From: Acinetobacter pseudolwoffii
GTDB lineage: Bacteria; Pseudomonadota; Gammaproteobacteria; Pseudomonadales; Moraxellaceae
NCBI RefSeq assembly: GCF_002803605.1
Contig: NZ_PHRG01000001.1
Span: forward strand, 310,001 to 374,000
Reading direction: 5' to 3'
Length of the DNA: 64,000 nucleotides
Numbering within the stretch: position 1 is the stretch's first letter; each line of letters starts with the position of its first letter. The notes under the pieces were generated by a model. It was given only the letters and a program-made list of their open reading frames with translations. It did no database searches and was not told where the DNA came from. The translations under genes were made by a program, and so were the position numbers. Shown in pieces: positions 26,674 through 38,748 of this stretch.

Positions 26674-26772
26674 CTTTTTTTCCCTTGCCCATGAACTAAG
26701 TGTTGGTTAAGCTGTGGGAAAGCCTTATTATTCTATCAAAATAATTAACATTTTAATGAACTCGGGGACCTT

Positions 26773-27810
26773 ATGGATATCACAGAATTGTTGGCATTTT
26801 CTGCTAAAAATGGTGCGTCGGATTTACACTTGTCTGCGGGCTTACCGCCAATGATTCGTGTCGATGGGGAAGTTCGTCGCATCAACCTGCCAGCATTAGA
26901 ACACAAAGAAGTGCATAAACTCGTTTATGACATCATGAACGATAAACAGCGCCGTGATTTTGAAGAAAATCTGGAAACTGACTTCTCTTTTGAAGTGCCT
27001 GGCGTGGCCCGTTTCCGTGTCAACGCATTTAACCAGAACCGCGGTGCCGGTGCGGTATTCCGTACCATTCCCTCTAAAGTCCTGACCCTTGAAGATCTGG
27101 GCATGGGACAGATTTTTAAGGATATCTGTGAATATCCACGTGGTCTGGTACTGGTCACAGGTCCAACCGGTTCGGGTAAATCAACCACATTGGCGGCGAT
27201 GCTGGATTATATTAATGACAACCGCTATGACCATATTCTGACCGTCGAAGATCCGATCGAATTTGTGCATCAGTCTAAGAAATGTCTAATTAACCAACGT
27301 GAAGTGCATCGTGATACCCATGGTTTTAATGAAGCACTGCGTTCGGCACTGCGTGAAGACCCGGACATTATTCTGGTCGGTGAGATGCGTGACCTTGAAA
27401 CCATCCGTCTGGCCTTAACTGCGGCAGAAACTGGTCACCTGGTGTTTGGCACCCTGCATACCACCTCTGCGGCCAAAACCATTGACCGTGTGATTGACGT
27501 ATTCCCTGCCGAAGAAAAAGATATGGTTCGTGCCATGTTATCGGAATCATTGCAGGCTGTGGTTTCACAGGCCTTGCTGAAGAAAAATGGCGGCGGACGT
27601 GTTGCGGCACATGAGATCATGATTGGTATTCCTGCAATCCGTAACCTGATTCGTGAAAATAAAGTCGCACAAATGTATTCTGCGATTCAGACCGGTGCCA
27701 ACTATGGCATGACCACACTGGATCAGACCCTGAAAACCCTGGTATCTAAAGGTCTCATCAGCCCGCAAGTGGCACGTACTGCAGCCAAACAGCCAGAAGC
27801 ATTCTTATAA
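26773..27810 (+). CDS. pilT: Type IV pilus retraction ATPase PilT
   Basis: Hexameric cytoplasmic ATPase that depolymerises type IV pili for twitching and DNA uptake. The 345 residues contain Walker A GPTGSGKST, Asp box EDPIEFVH, Walker B ILVGEMRD, the His box TGHLVFGTLHT and the PilT-specific AIRNLIRE motif near the C-terminus. pilU follows after 30 bp. Confidence 0.97.
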   Translation: MDITELLAFSAKNGASDLHLSAGLPPMIRVDGEVRRINLPALEHKEVHKLVYDIMNDKQRRDFEENLETDFSFEVPGVARFRVNAFNQNRGAGAVFRTIPSKVLTLEDLGMGQIFKDICEYPRGLVLVTGPTGSGKSTTLAAMLDYINDNRYDHILTVEDPIEFVHQSKKCLINQREVHRDTHGFNEALRSALREDPDIILVGEMRDLETIRLALTAAETGHLVFGTLHTTSAAKTIDRVIDVFPAEEKDMVRAMLSESLQAVVSQALLKKNGGGRVAAHEIMIGIPAIRNLIRENKVAQMYSAIQTGANYGMTTLDQTLKTLVSKGLISPQVARTAAKQPEAFL

Positions 27811-27840
27811 GAAAAATTAATTGTATTGGGGTTTTTATAC

Positions 27841-28962
27841 ATGGATTTTAACGGCTTACTCGATTATATGGTGGAGAAAAAAGCATCGGATCTGTTCATT
27901 ACAGCCGATGTCGAACCTTCAATCAAAATTAATGGGCAGATTTTACCGATTGGTTCGATAAAATTACCCGGCGCGGCAGTGGGGCAACTGCTTCACTCCA
28001 TCATGAGCGACAAGCAGCGTAAAGAATTTGCAGACACGCGTGAATGTAACTTTGCCATCAGTACACCGGATAAAAGTGCCCGCTTCCGTGTCAGTGCCTT
28101 TCAGCAGCGTGATCAGCCGGGTATGGTTTTGCGTCGGATTGAAACCGTGATTCCGACCATGGATGAACTCAAATTACCGCCGATTCTAAAAGAACTGGCG
28201 ATGACCAAACGCGGCATCATTATTTTTGTCGGGGCAACCGGTACCGGTAAATCAACTTCGCTGGCCTCGCTGGTCGGTTATCGCAATGAAAATTCCAAAG
28301 GTCATATCATTACCATTGAAGATCCGATTGAATTCATTCACCAGCATAAAGGCTGTATCATCACCCAGCGTGAAGTCGGGATTGATACCGATTCCTTTGA
28401 AATTGCCCTGAAAAATACCTTACGTCAGGCGCCGGACGTGATTCTGATTGGTGAGATTCGTTCGCGTGAAACCATGGATTATGCGATTGCCTTTGCCGAA
28501 ACTGGTCATCTGGTCTTTGCGACCCTGCATGCCAACAACGCCAACCAGGCCATTGACCGGATCATTCATTTCTTTGAAGCAGACCGGCATAACCAGCTGT
28601 TCATGGACTTGTCACTGAACATGAAAGCCATTGTGGCACAGCAACTGATCCCAACCATCGATGGCAATGGTCGTCGTGCCGCGATTGAGATTCTGATTAA
28701 CTCCCCCCTGATTGCTGACCTGATCCGTAAAGGTGATGTGCATGAGATCAAGGACCTGATGAAGCGTTCCCGTGAACTGGGCATGCAAACCTTCGACCAG
28801 GCACTGTATGACCTGTATAAGGCCAAGCAGATCAGCTATAAAGATGCGCTGAAACATGCGGATTCACCCAATGACTTACGTCTGCAAATCAAACTGGCAG
28901 AAGAAGGCGGCAGTCATTTATTACGTGCACATTCCAATATCACCTTTGATGGCCAGTCCTGA
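27841..28962 (+). CDS. pilU: PilT-dependent retraction ATPase PilU
   Basis: A PilT paralogue of 373 residues with Walker A GATGTGKST, EDPIEFIHQH, ILIGEIRSRETM and TGHLVFATLHA. It lacks the exact AIRNLIRE motif (ADLIRKGD instead) and has a longer C-terminus, as PilU does. PilU assists PilT during retraction under load. ATG 27841 has GGGG upstream; an in-frame TTG at 27826 is unlikely. Ends in a strong terminator shared with fur. Confidence 0.95.
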   Translation: MDFNGLLDYMVEKKASDLFITADVEPSIKINGQILPIGSIKLPGAAVGQLLHSIMSDKQRKEFADTRECNFAISTPDKSARFRVSAFQQRDQPGMVLRRIETVIPTMDELKLPPILKELAMTKRGIIIFVGATGTGKSTSLASLVGYRNENSKGHIITIEDPIEFIHQHKGCIITQREVGIDTDSFEIALKNTLRQAPDVILIGEIRSRETMDYAIAFAETGHLVFATLHANNANQAIDRIIHFFEADRHNQLFMDLSLNMKAIVAQQLIPTIDGNGRRAAIEILINSPLIADLIRKGDVHEIKDLMKRSRELGMQTFDQALYDLYKAKQISYKDALKHADSPNDLRLQIKLAEEGGSHLLRAHSNITFDGQS

Positions 28963-28978
28963 TCAGATTGAACACATA

Positions 28979-29013
28979 AAAAAAACAGGCTTCAATCGAA
29001 GCCTGTTTTTTTT
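28979..29013. terminator. Bidirectional terminator between pilU and fur
   Basis: 13-bp stem AAAAACAGGCTTC / GAAGCCTGTTTTT (28981-28993, 28998-29010), loop AATC, T-runs on both strands. Confidence 0.92.
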
Positions 29014-29032
29014 GTTTCAACCGGAGCGCAAA

Positions 29033-29470
29033 TTATTTTTTACGAAACACTTCCTGACAGGCCGGCGCATCGCAGTAACCATACAGATTCAGAGAGTGAC
29101 CGGTTAATTCAAAACCAAATTTTTCAGCAACATCATGCTGCTCTTTTTCAATCGTATCATTGATGAATTCAACGACTTTGCTGCAATTCAAACAAACCAG
29201 GTGATCGTGGTGATCTTCCTGCATGATCTCGAAAACGGAATGATTGTTTTCAAAATTATGACGCTCAATAATACCCGCGGCTTCAAACTGTGTTAACACA
29301 CGATACACAGTTGCTAAACCTACATCTTCACCCTGATCGAGTAAAGTCTTGTAAATATCTTCCGCACTTAAATGATGTTGTCTTGAATTTTCTAGTAATT
29401 CTAATATTTTAATTCGTGGAAGGGTAACTTTCAGTCCAGCTTTTCGTAAATCTTGGTTTGAAATAGTCAT
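29033..29470 (-). CDS. fur: Ferric uptake regulator Fur
   Basis: Iron-responsive repressor of 145 residues. The winged helix contains GLATVYRVLTQFEAAGI; metal site residues include HHDHLVCLNCSKVVEF and a second C-terminal Cys pair YCDAPACQE, which with the first CxxC completes the structural zinc site. It diverges from bamE, the usual neighbour in Pseudomonas and Acinetobacter. I could not identify a clear Fur box in the 112-bp gap. Confidence 0.97.
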   Translation of the reverse strand: MTISNQDLRKAGLKVTLPRIKILELLENSRQHHLSAEDIYKTLLDQGEDVGLATVYRVLTQFEAAGIIERHNFENNHSVFEIMQEDHHDHLVCLNCSKVVEFINDTIEKEQHDVAEKFGFELTGHSLNLYGYCDAPACQEVFRKK

Positions 29471-29582
29471 GTAAAAAGGTCTCTCAACAAAATCAAAGTT
29501 GGAATATGCAACAAACTTTAGATGCAGTATGATCTATCCTTGGATCAAATGCATCATAATTAATTTGGGATAGTTTAGCAAA

Positions 29583-29981
29583 ATGCAAAAAATCATGTTG
29601 ACGTTATTCGTCACTTCCTTGCTCGTCGGCTGTTCGACATTAGGTGTTTATAAAGTAGATATTCCACAAGGAACCCCTTTAACCCAAGCTCAAGCCGCTA
29701 AAATTCAAGTGGGAATGAGTCATCAACAGGTGCGTTTCTTACTGGGCAGTCCAACGGTAAGCGATCCGCTGAATCCTTTACGCTGGGACTACATCTATAA
29801 CTATACCCCAGGAACCTACGCTAAAAAAGCCAAGATCCCGGCAGCCCAAGGCCAGCATTTGAAAATTTACTTTAACCAGTCTGGTATCGTGGAACGTGTT
29901 GAAGGTCTGGAAACCATTCCAGAATCTCAACCCGGCTTACCAGGTTCAAAAGAAGCAATTTTAAATGCGCCTCCACTATAG
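29583..29981 (+). CDS. bamE: Outer membrane assembly lipoprotein BamE (OmlA/SmpA)
   Basis: A 132-residue lipoprotein: signal peptide ending in the lipobox LLVGC, then VYKVDIPQGTPL and VGMSHQQVRFLLGSP, the BamE domain motif, and LRWDYIYNY. It is a subunit of the BAM complex in the periplasmic leaflet of the outer membrane. The C-terminal tail is Pro-rich and variable. A strong terminator follows. Confidence 0.95.
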   Translation: MQKIMLTLFVTSLLVGCSTLGVYKVDIPQGTPLTQAQAAKIQVGMSHQQVRFLLGSPTVSDPLNPLRWDYIYNYTPGTYAKKAKIPAAQGQHLKIYFNQSGIVERVEGLETIPESQPGLPGSKEAILNAPPL

Positions 29982-29994
29982 TCGCTTTCTCATG

Positions 29995-30025
29995 AAAAAG
30001 CCCCTGAATCATCAGGGGCTTTTTT
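29995..30025. terminator. Terminator between bamE and rnfH
   Basis: 13-bp stem AAAAAGCCCCTGA / TCAGGGGCTTTTT around ATCA; T-runs on both strands serve the two convergent genes. Confidence 0.92.
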
Positions 30026-30081
30026 GATTAAGTCGATTGATTGAGCAGATCATTGGAACTAATGCTCATTCAAGCCGCTTT

Positions 30082-30414
30082 CTATTCGGAAGATGGTTTC
30101 AGCTTTCTTAAAAGATTGCCTCTGGCATAACGACCCACCGGATTTTTCTCGGCACGTTTACGTCGGATATCTTTAGGATTGATAGTCAGTGCTCGGTAAA
30201 TTTCGACTCGATCACCTGCTGCCAGTGGCTGCTGATGATCTTGCAAGCATACACCGAAGATACCCAAAGACAAAGGTTCAGGTAGGGTAACCTGCTCTAC
30301 TATGCCACTTTGCTGGATGGCATCCAATGCTGTCATGCCGGGCTGAAATGGTACAGCCAGATGAAACTGTTGCTCCGGAGTCGCATAGGCCACCCAGATC
30401 AGTGCATTATTCAT
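30082..30414 (-). CDS. rnfH: RnfH family (UPF0125) protein
   Basis: A 110-residue ubiquitin-like fold protein: IWVAYATPEQQFHLAVPF, then LGIFGVCLQDHQQPLAAGDR and VEIYRALTINPKDIRRKRAE, which is the RnfH signature; the tail is basic. Its function is unknown; in many genomes it sits by smpB or ratA, here next to bamE and fur. The start ATG 30414 shares a base with the stop of the upstream transporter gene (TGATG), so translation is probably coupled. Confidence 0.88.
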   Translation of the reverse strand: MNNALIWVAYATPEQQFHLAVPFQPGMTALDAIQQSGIVEQVTLPEPLSLGIFGVCLQDHQQPLAAGDRVEIYRALTINPKDIRRKRAEKNPVGRYARGNLLRKLKPSSE

Positions 30415-31493
30415 CAGAACAGTTGTCCTAGAACAGCGACCATCGCCACGATAATCGAAACAGGCAATACCACACGGACAGCAATACGCCACAGGTTATA
30501 GAACCCTTCAGAGCTAAAATTCATTGATTTACGTAAATGGCTGATCTTCATGATCCAGCCCGCAAAGAGCGCGTAAATCAAACAAATCAATAAGCCCCAA
30601 AGCAGTAAGACTACGTTGAACATTGGTGTCACATTTGGAATGGCCCAGATCAGGGTGACGACAGCCATAATCGCCCATTGAATCGCAGGGTGAAGCTGAC
30701 GTTGCTGTAACTGCTCTCGTGCCATCTGCAGGATGAATGCAGCAGTCGCTACAATCGCGGCCACCAACGTAAATGCAGGGATTTGTGCTTGTACAGCAAA
30801 GAAGGCAAATACAATCACAGCAAGCAATTGTGCGATCCAGATCGGCAAGACCGTCTTGCTGGCGACATCCTGCTGTTGTACAGCACTCAGGCTAGACTGC
30901 CAGTACAAGCCCATGCCTAGGCCACTTGCAACCAGTGCCAATACGGTGGCATTGCCCCATTCCGAGAATTCAACTGGCGTGACTTGCCATGCAGGTAGCG
31001 CAGTTCCCATCACATTTGCCAAGATCAGAGATGCCAGTACGCCAATCGCCGTAATGACTAACAAAATTTGACGCGGCAGCAGTGACAAGACCAGAGCGGC
31101 AATTACCAGACCTATAAACAAAAGATTCGGTGCAAGATCAAGAGCAGCAAGCGCCAGAACATTGCTGGCATTGTTCAGCATGGCACCGGCCAGAAAAGGA
31201 ATAAAGATCACACTGAGCCAGCCGACTATACGCCATTTTTGTGAGGCATCTGCTTCACGGGTCAGCGTTGACAGTGCCTGTAATGCCGTTGTTTTAGAGC
31301 GCTTGGCCAAAGCAATTTCCAAGTAGCAGATGGGAAGCGCCAGAATCAGCATAGTGGCTAACCAGAGCATCCAGAAATCCAGCTGACGATCAATCTGTAT
31401 ACCCGTTATCGGTGCGAGCGTCGCGATGATAATAAACGATAAACAGAAAGCCATCAGCGGTGATAACCATTTTGACATAGCATTGTCCTGCAT
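30414..31493 (-). CDS. Divergent NSS/SNF-family transporter-like membrane protein
   Basis: A 359-residue protein of about ten or eleven membrane segments. PICYLEIALAKRSKTTALQA followed by WRIVGWLSVIFIPFL matches the TM2-TM3 region of neurotransmitter:sodium symporters, and the C-terminal NLWRIAVRVVLPVSII matches their last segment. It is shorter than the usual 440-500 residues, and the TM1 sodium-site loop (GxGNxWRFP) is not present. So it may have lost ion coupling or be a distinct subfamily. Two good starts exist (31493 and 31478). It overlaps rnfH by 1 bp. Confidence 0.7.
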   Translation of the reverse strand: MQDNAMSKWLSPLMAFCLSFIIIATLAPITGIQIDRQLDFWMLWLATMLILALPICYLEIALAKRSKTTALQALSTLTREADASQKWRIVGWLSVIFIPFLAGAMLNNASNVLALAALDLAPNLLFIGLVIAALVLSLLPRQILLVITAIGVLASLILANVMGTALPAWQVTPVEFSEWGNATVLALVASGLGMGLYWQSSLSAVQQQDVASKTVLPIWIAQLLAVIVFAFFAVQAQIPAFTLVAAIVATAAFILQMAREQLQQRQLHPAIQWAIMAVVTLIWAIPNVTPMFNVVLLLWGLLICLIYALFAGWIMKISHLRKSMNFSSEGFYNLWRIAVRVVLPVSIIVAMVAVLGQLF

Positions 31494-31553
31494 GATGCAT
31501 TCCTATAAAAATCTAGCGCTATTTTGCCTTGTGAAGCGGTGAAAATCAAAAAC

Positions 31554-31584
31554 AAAAAGCAAACCACCATGACAGTGATTTGCT
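31554..31584 (-). terminator. Terminator after the hemerythrin gene
   Basis: On the minus strand AGCAAATCAC pairs with GTGGTTTGCT (10 bp with one G-U), loop TGTCATG, then TTTTTG. Confidence 0.8.
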
Positions 31585-31636
31585 GCGCAAAATTTATTAT
31601 TAAATTGTAATTCTTGTTATCTCGTTACGTCTTTTA

Positions 31637-32092
31637 TTATGAGAAGAAACGAGCGAACCAGTTTTTACCTTTTTTCTGTTCTTTTTCTTTGATAATGCCC
31701 ATCATATTTTCTTTCACTGCGCCGACATAATCAGCGTCATCGTGCTGAATATGGTTGATTAACCATTTAGATAATACTTCATGCAGTTCTGATTCAATCG
31801 ACTGCCCCAGTTCAAAACGATCACGATAAGACTCGATTTTCTTGATAAACAGGTCATGTACACGTTTATGTGGAACTCGGTATTTATAACCCGCTTCTTC
31901 CTGAAGAGATTCTTCAAAAGTAAAATGCGACTGGGTATAATCGATAATATTTTCGAGGATCTGTTTAATACGGGCACGGTCGGTATTTACATTGATCTCA
32001 TCAATTTCATTGATATAATCGAGAATTCGTTTGTGCTGATCGTCAATCACATCGATACCAGTATTATAGTCTGGAACCCATTTCATTTTCAT
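31637..32092 (-). CDS. Bacteriohemerythrin
   Basis: A 151-residue hemerythrin-domain protein that should bind oxygen through a diiron centre. Ligands are all visible: DDQHKRILDY, HFTFEE, PHKRVHDLF and NHIQHDDADY. The C-terminus is basic (KEKEQKKGKNW). ATG 32092 is chosen because AGGTGG lies 5 nt upstream; the frame extends to a GTG at 32101. Possible role in oxygen storage or sensing. It is a single-gene unit with its own terminator; the 281 bp upstream are AT-rich with no gene. Confidence 0.92.
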   Translation of the reverse strand: MKMKWVPDYNTGIDVIDDQHKRILDYINEIDEINVNTDRARIKQILENIIDYTQSHFTFEESLQEEAGYKYRVPHKRVHDLFIKKIESYRDRFELGQSIESELHEVLSKWLINHIQHDDADYVGAVKENMMGIIKEKEQKKGKNWFARFFS

Positions 32093-32373
32093 TACGACCA
32101 CCTATAAATATTAAGGACTTATCACATAAAAATCATCATATAACGTATTGATTTGAATAAAAATGAAGTAAATTAGTCGGCTTTCGGCTTAATTTAAGAG
32201 AAACCTTGCAATTAACTGTTTTCATTAGGAATATATTTTAAACCCGAGTATAAGAATCAGATATTTTTTAATCAATCTACTATTTCTAATAATATGGTTT
32301 CTCTTTAATTTAAATAAAAAAGATATTAAAAAATAGGAATTAAATCCCATCTTTAAAATAAAAAAATCTATTT

Positions 32374-33222
32374 TTAATATAAATCTGCTTTGGTCACACG
32401 TTTTAAGGACGGATCTAGACGTTCCCGTTCCAACCGATCTACCCGAGTCAGTTGCGAACGGAACTTGGCACCCTCTTTAAACAGAATCATTTCACCCGGC
32501 TGAAAAGCGGTCCATTCCTCATTTTGTGTCAATGGCTCGGTGGTAATAACCGCAACCCTGTCCTTCGGCGTAGTGACCTGACTAAAGTCCACCTCGACAT
32601 CAATATCAATCAGCTGTGCCGGTCTAAATGGGTATTCACGCACCAGCCAGTGCAATTTGGTAATGGCATAGCTAAACAGCGCCTGCCCATTGGAAAGGCA
32701 GAAATTAAAAGTGCCGTGCTCTGCAATCGCAGGTGAAACCTCAGCAAGCAGTTCAAAGACCTGATCCAGACTCGGTTCATCATAACCAAAGCGTTTGACC
32801 AGCTGATCGAGCAAATAGCAAAAAGCGCGCTCACTATCAGTATTGCCGACTGGGGTAAAACGGCCACTCAGCACTGGAAAATACTCATGCAAATCGCCAT
32901 TATGGGCAAAAATCCACTGCCGGCCCCACAGTTCGCGGCTAAATGGATGCGAATTTTCCAGATTGATTTTGCCTTGGGTGGCTTTACGGATATGCGCAAT
33001 CACATTACGGGATTTGATCGGATAGTTACGCACCAGCTCGGCAATCGGAGATTCAACCGCAGACTGGTTATCGACAAATAGGCGACAGGCTTTATCCTCA
33101 AAAAAAGCAATCCCAAAACCGTCGGCATGATCCGAGGTAATTCCGGCCCGCTGGGAAAACCCACGAAATGAAAAGGTAATATCCGTCGGGGTGGCACAAT
33201 TCATTCCAAGCAGTTGGCACAT
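32374..33222 (-). CDS. Class II glutamine amidotransferase (YafJ-like)
   Basis: A 282-residue Ntn-type glutaminase domain. Cys2 after the initiator Met is the nucleophile (MCQLLGMNC); VIAHIRKAT, HPFSRELWGRQWIFAHNG and GNTDSERAF are the GATase-II substrate motifs. No acceptor domain is fused, and the in vivo acceptor is unknown in this family. Located downstream of the argB terminator, so likely expressed separately. No clear terminator follows. Confidence 0.9.
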   Translation of the reverse strand: MCQLLGMNCATPTDITFSFRGFSQRAGITSDHADGFGIAFFEDKACRLFVDNQSAVESPIAELVRNYPIKSRNVIAHIRKATQGKINLENSHPFSRELWGRQWIFAHNGDLHEYFPVLSGRFTPVGNTDSERAFCYLLDQLVKRFGYDEPSLDQVFELLAEVSPAIAEHGTFNFCLSNGQALFSYAITKLHWLVREYPFRPAQLIDIDVEVDFSQVTTPKDRVAVITTEPLTQNEEWTAFQPGEMILFKEGAKFRSQLTRVDRLERERLDPSLKRVTKADLY

Positions 33223-33311
33223 GGTCTGGTTTCAGCTTTCTATTTTCTTAGATGCTTATTGTGCATGACTACCCGAGTCATTTCAAATAGCTATCAGTTA
33301 TAAATAGAGAT

Positions 33312-33339
33312 AAAAAAGAGCCTCAATTGAGGCTCTTTT
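33312..33339 (-). terminator. Terminator after argB
   Basis: 11-bp stem AAAAGAGCCTC / GAGGCTCTTTT (33314-33324, 33329-33339), loop AATT, with a T-run on the minus strand 15 bp after the argB stop. Confidence 0.9.
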
Positions 33340-33353
33340 CCGCAAAAAACAAC

Positions 33354-35691
<2,338 letters not shown>

Positions 35692-36071
35692 AAAACTGTT
35701 CTTTTCACTAAATATAAGGAGATATAAAATGACTTATTTCATCATCATGACTTTAAACATTTGTTTTTGTTTTAAGACCCACTACTTTTAAACCATTTCA
35801 ATGTAACAATCAATTATAAAAATATTACCGTTAACTGAATAATCAGAAAATTTCTGTGATGAAATAGTCCTTATTTAATTATATTTATTTTTAATTTCCC
35901 CGGCTAAAATTAAAATAAAGATATAAATTTCAATTTTGAATAACTCTATTTATATAGAAAATAAATTTTTATTTTTAACTCCATTTTAAGCGTCACATTA
36001 TGTTTAGGATTTACTTTGTTGTATTTAAGAAATGACCTACATCCATTCATTGTTTGCAGGTCATCTTCTCT
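35692..36071. other. AT-rich gap between dut and algC
   Basis: About 380 bp with no ORF of note. A 7-bp inverted repeat ATGACCT / AGGTCAT with a long loop (36032-36064) follows dut but has only a weak T-run, so it is a poor terminator. The remainder probably holds the algC promoter, which I cannot place. Confidence 0.5.
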
Positions 36072-36524
36072 TTAGTTTTTACCGGTATGGCCAAAGCCAC
36101 CAGCACCACGCTCAGTGGCTTCAAATTCACTGACCAGATCAAATTCAGCTTGTACTACCGGCACCAGCACATATTGCGCCAAACGTTCACCCGGCTCCAG
36201 ACTGAAAGCAGTCTGACTCCGGTTCCAGACCGATACCATCAATTCACCCTGATAATCTGAATCGATAAGACCTACCAGATTACCCAGCACAATCCCGTGC
36301 TTATGACCTAAACCTGAACGTGGCAAGATCAGACCTGCAAAAGCAGGATCTTCGATATAAATCGCCAAGCCTGTTTTCACTAAAACGGTTTGACCCGGTT
36401 CAATCACTGTCGTTTCATGGACGCAGGCACGCAAGTCCAATCCTGCTGAACCTGTGGTGGCATAAGTCGGTAATGGCCATTCCTGACCGAGACGCGAGTC
36501 AAGGACTTTCACCTGAACTTTCAT
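36072..36524 (-). CDS. dut: dUTP diphosphatase
   Basis: Trimeric dUTPase of 150 residues that hydrolyses dUTP to dUMP. The five family motifs are visible: [47 protein letters not shown] and the C-terminal [11 protein letters not shown] loop. It precedes algC and argB on the same strand and follows rep. Confidence 0.97.
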   Translation of the reverse strand: MKVQVKVLDSRLGQEWPLPTYATTGSAGLDLRACVHETTVIEPGQTVLVKTGLAIYIEDPAFAGLILPRSGLGHKHGIVLGNLVGLIDSDYQGELMVSVWNRSQTAFSLEPGERLAQYVLVPVVQAEFDLVSEFEATERGAGGFGHTGKN

Positions 36525-36571
36525 GTGTTCATTCCTGTTGTTGCATTTAAAATATGTATAAGCGTTGAAGT

Positions 36572-38611
36572 TTATCGTTTGATAAGATTGCGCAAATTAT
36601 CCAGATAATGCTGCGCCTGTAATTTCGGATCGATATTACCCGCCAGCTTTTTCTTGCGACCTAACCATTCCAGTTCATCTTCCGGTAATTCATCCAGAAA
36701 ACGGCTTGGAGTCATTTGCTTCATCTGTCCGCCGGCCTTGCGCTGTTCGGCCAAGGTAATGGTCAGACCCTGACGTGCACGAGTAATCCCGACATACATC
36801 AGGCGACGTTCCTCTTCAACTGTCTCTGCAGCAATCGAGTTCTTATGCGGCAGAATTTCTTCTTCCAGCCCAATCAGATAGACATAAGGGAACTCAAGCC
36901 CTTTAGAAGCATGTAAGGTTAACAAGTTGACTTTGTCAGTATCTTCTTCTTCCTGTTGCTGCTCCAGCATATCCAGCAGCACCATTTTACGAATCACGCT
37001 TTCAATATTTTTTTCATCGACATCTTCAGCGCGGTTAATCAGGCTTTGGATGCTGCTGTAAAGCACTTCAATATTGTCGAGCTTGGTTTTTTCCTGTGCC
37101 GGCGTGGCTGCAGTTTCCTTGATGTAATCGATATAACCGGCTTCAATCATCATCTGACGGATGATCGGTACCGGTTCATCATCATCAAGTAAATTGCGAG
37201 TAAAGCCCTCAATGAAGTCGGCAAACTCTGCTAACTGTGTGGTGGCCTTTTTCGGAATCGCCATGGTCAAACGCTGATCCGCTGCCGCAGCCAGCAGTGA
37301 CAGGTTATTTTCCTGAGCAAAGAGACCCAGTTTTTCCAGTGTCACCGGCCCAATGGCACGTTTTGGCGTATTGATAATCCGTAGGAAAGCGCTGTCATCT
37401 TCAGGGTTAATGATCAGGCGTAAATAACTCATCATGTCCTTGATTTCGGCACGCGCGAAAAAAGATTGACCGCCAGACAATTTATACGGAATCTGCATCT
37501 GACGGAGATGGGTTTCTAAAATACGCGCCTGAAAATTGCCGCGATATAATACCGCATAATCTTTCCAGCTTTTCCCATTCATCAATTTATGCGTGATCAG
37601 GTCTTTGACCACGCGTTCTGCTTCATCATCATCATTACGGCAAGTAATCACCCGGATCACTTCACCATGGCCTTTGTCTGACCAGAGTTTTTTATCAAAA
37701 ATATGCGGGTTATTGCCAATCACGGTGTTGGCTGCTTTAAGAATACGACTGGTCGAACGATAGTTCTGTTCCAGTTTAATCACTTTTAAATTCGGGAAAT
37801 CTTGTTGCAGCAAGGCCATATTTTCCGGTTTGGCGCCACGCCAAGCATAGATGGACTGGTCATCGTCGCCTACGGCGGTGAACTGCCCCATTACGCCAAC
37901 CAGCAATTTCACCAGAATATACTGTGCAGTGTTGGTGTCCTGATATTCATCGACCAGCAAATAACGCACCCGGTTTTGCCATTTATCCCGTACTTCGGCA
38001 TTTTCCTGTAGCAGACGTGTCGGCATCACGATCAGGTCATCAAAATCTACGGCATTATAGGCACGCAGATTACGTTCATAAAGCTGATATAAATGCGCAA
38101 ACTGGACATCTTCGGCAGTTTCACAAGTGGTATGCGCCTGCTCGGGTGGAATCAGATCATTTTTCCAGTCCGAGATCATTTTCATGGCTTTGGCAATCAG
38201 TTCTTTGCTTTCTGCACCGGATAAATTGTCACGATGCATCAAATCCATCAGAATACGTTTGCAGTCGTCAGCATCCAGAATCGAAAAATTATTTTTAAGG
38301 GGGGTATGTTTCAGCTCCAGACGCAGCATATTCAGGCCAAAGGTATGGAAAGTCGAAACTGAAACGCCTTTACTTTCTTCACGGGTTAACAATTTGCTGA
38401 CACGCTCTTTCATCTCACGTGCCGCTTTGTTGGTAAAGGTCATTGCAGTAATACGATGCGCAGGAATCCCGCAATGCTTGACAAGATATGCGATTTTTCG
38501 CGTGATCACTGAAGTCTTGCCTGAACCCGCTCCTGCAAGTACTAACAAGGGTCCTTGAGTGTATTTCATGGCTTCAAGTTGCTTGTCATTTAACTGACTG
38601 GCGAGTGACAT
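36572..38611 (-). CDS. rep: ATP-dependent DNA helicase Rep
   Basis: A superfamily 1A 3'-5' helicase of 679 residues that clears proteins ahead of the replication fork. Walker [34 protein letters not shown] (Walker B), [35 protein letters not shown] and YVGITRARQ are motifs I to VI. Rep rather than UvrD or PcrA is supported by wide similarity including [14 protein letters not shown] and [19 protein letters not shown] 38611 has GAGGAAG upstream; earlier in-frame codons are unlikely. Confidence 0.95.
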   Translation of the reverse strand: MSLASQLNDKQLEAMKYTQGPLLVLAGAGSGKTSVITRKIAYLVKHCGIPAHRITAMTFTNKAAREMKERVSKLLTREESKGVSVSTFHTFGLNMLRLELKHTPLKNNFSILDADDCKRILMDLMHRDNLSGAESKELIAKAMKMISDWKNDLIPPEQAHTTCETAEDVQFAHLYQLYERNLRAYNAVDFDDLIVMPTRLLQENAEVRDKWQNRVRYLLVDEYQDTNTAQYILVKLLVGVMGQFTAVGDDDQSIYAWRGAKPENMALLQQDFPNLKVIKLEQNYRSTSRILKAANTVIGNNPHIFDKKLWSDKGHGEVIRVITCRNDDDEAERVVKDLITHKLMNGKSWKDYAVLYRGNFQARILETHLRQMQIPYKLSGGQSFFARAEIKDMMSYLRLIINPEDDSAFLRIINTPKRAIGPVTLEKLGLFAQENNLSLLAAAADQRLTMAIPKKATTQLAEFADFIEGFTRNLLDDDEPVPIIRQMMIEAGYIDYIKETAATPAQEKTKLDNIEVLYSSIQSLINRAEDVDEKNIESVIRKMVLLDMLEQQQEEEDTDKVNLLTLHASKGLEFPYVYLIGLEEEILPHKNSIAAETVEEERRLMYVGITRARQGLTITLAEQRKAGGQMKQMTPSRFLDELPEDELEWLGRKKKLAGNIDPKLQAQHYLDNLRNLIKR

Positions 38612-38705
38612 ATGGCTTCCTCTTCTAGATTCGGCTCCGATTATAGTCATCTCTGCCTCAGTTGCCTAATTTAAAATACGATTAATCAGGTCAATGTTCA
38701 GATAT

Positions 38706-38733
38706 AAAAAAACCACCCGAAGGTGGTTTTTTT
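38706..38733 (-). terminator. Terminator after the OmpA-like lipoprotein gene
   Basis: Stem AACCACC / GGTGGTT (38711-38717, 38722-38728) with CGAA tetraloop and long flanking A and T runs, 15 bp after the stop. Confidence 0.92.
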
Positions 38734-38748
38734 ATATGCGTTTAAAGA

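Noticed and set aside
29471..29582. Fur box between fur and bamE
   Set aside because: Some AT-rich segments recall the box, but none matches well enough to call.
36032..36064. Terminator after dut
   Set aside because: Only a 7-bp stem with a 19-nt loop and a poor T-run.
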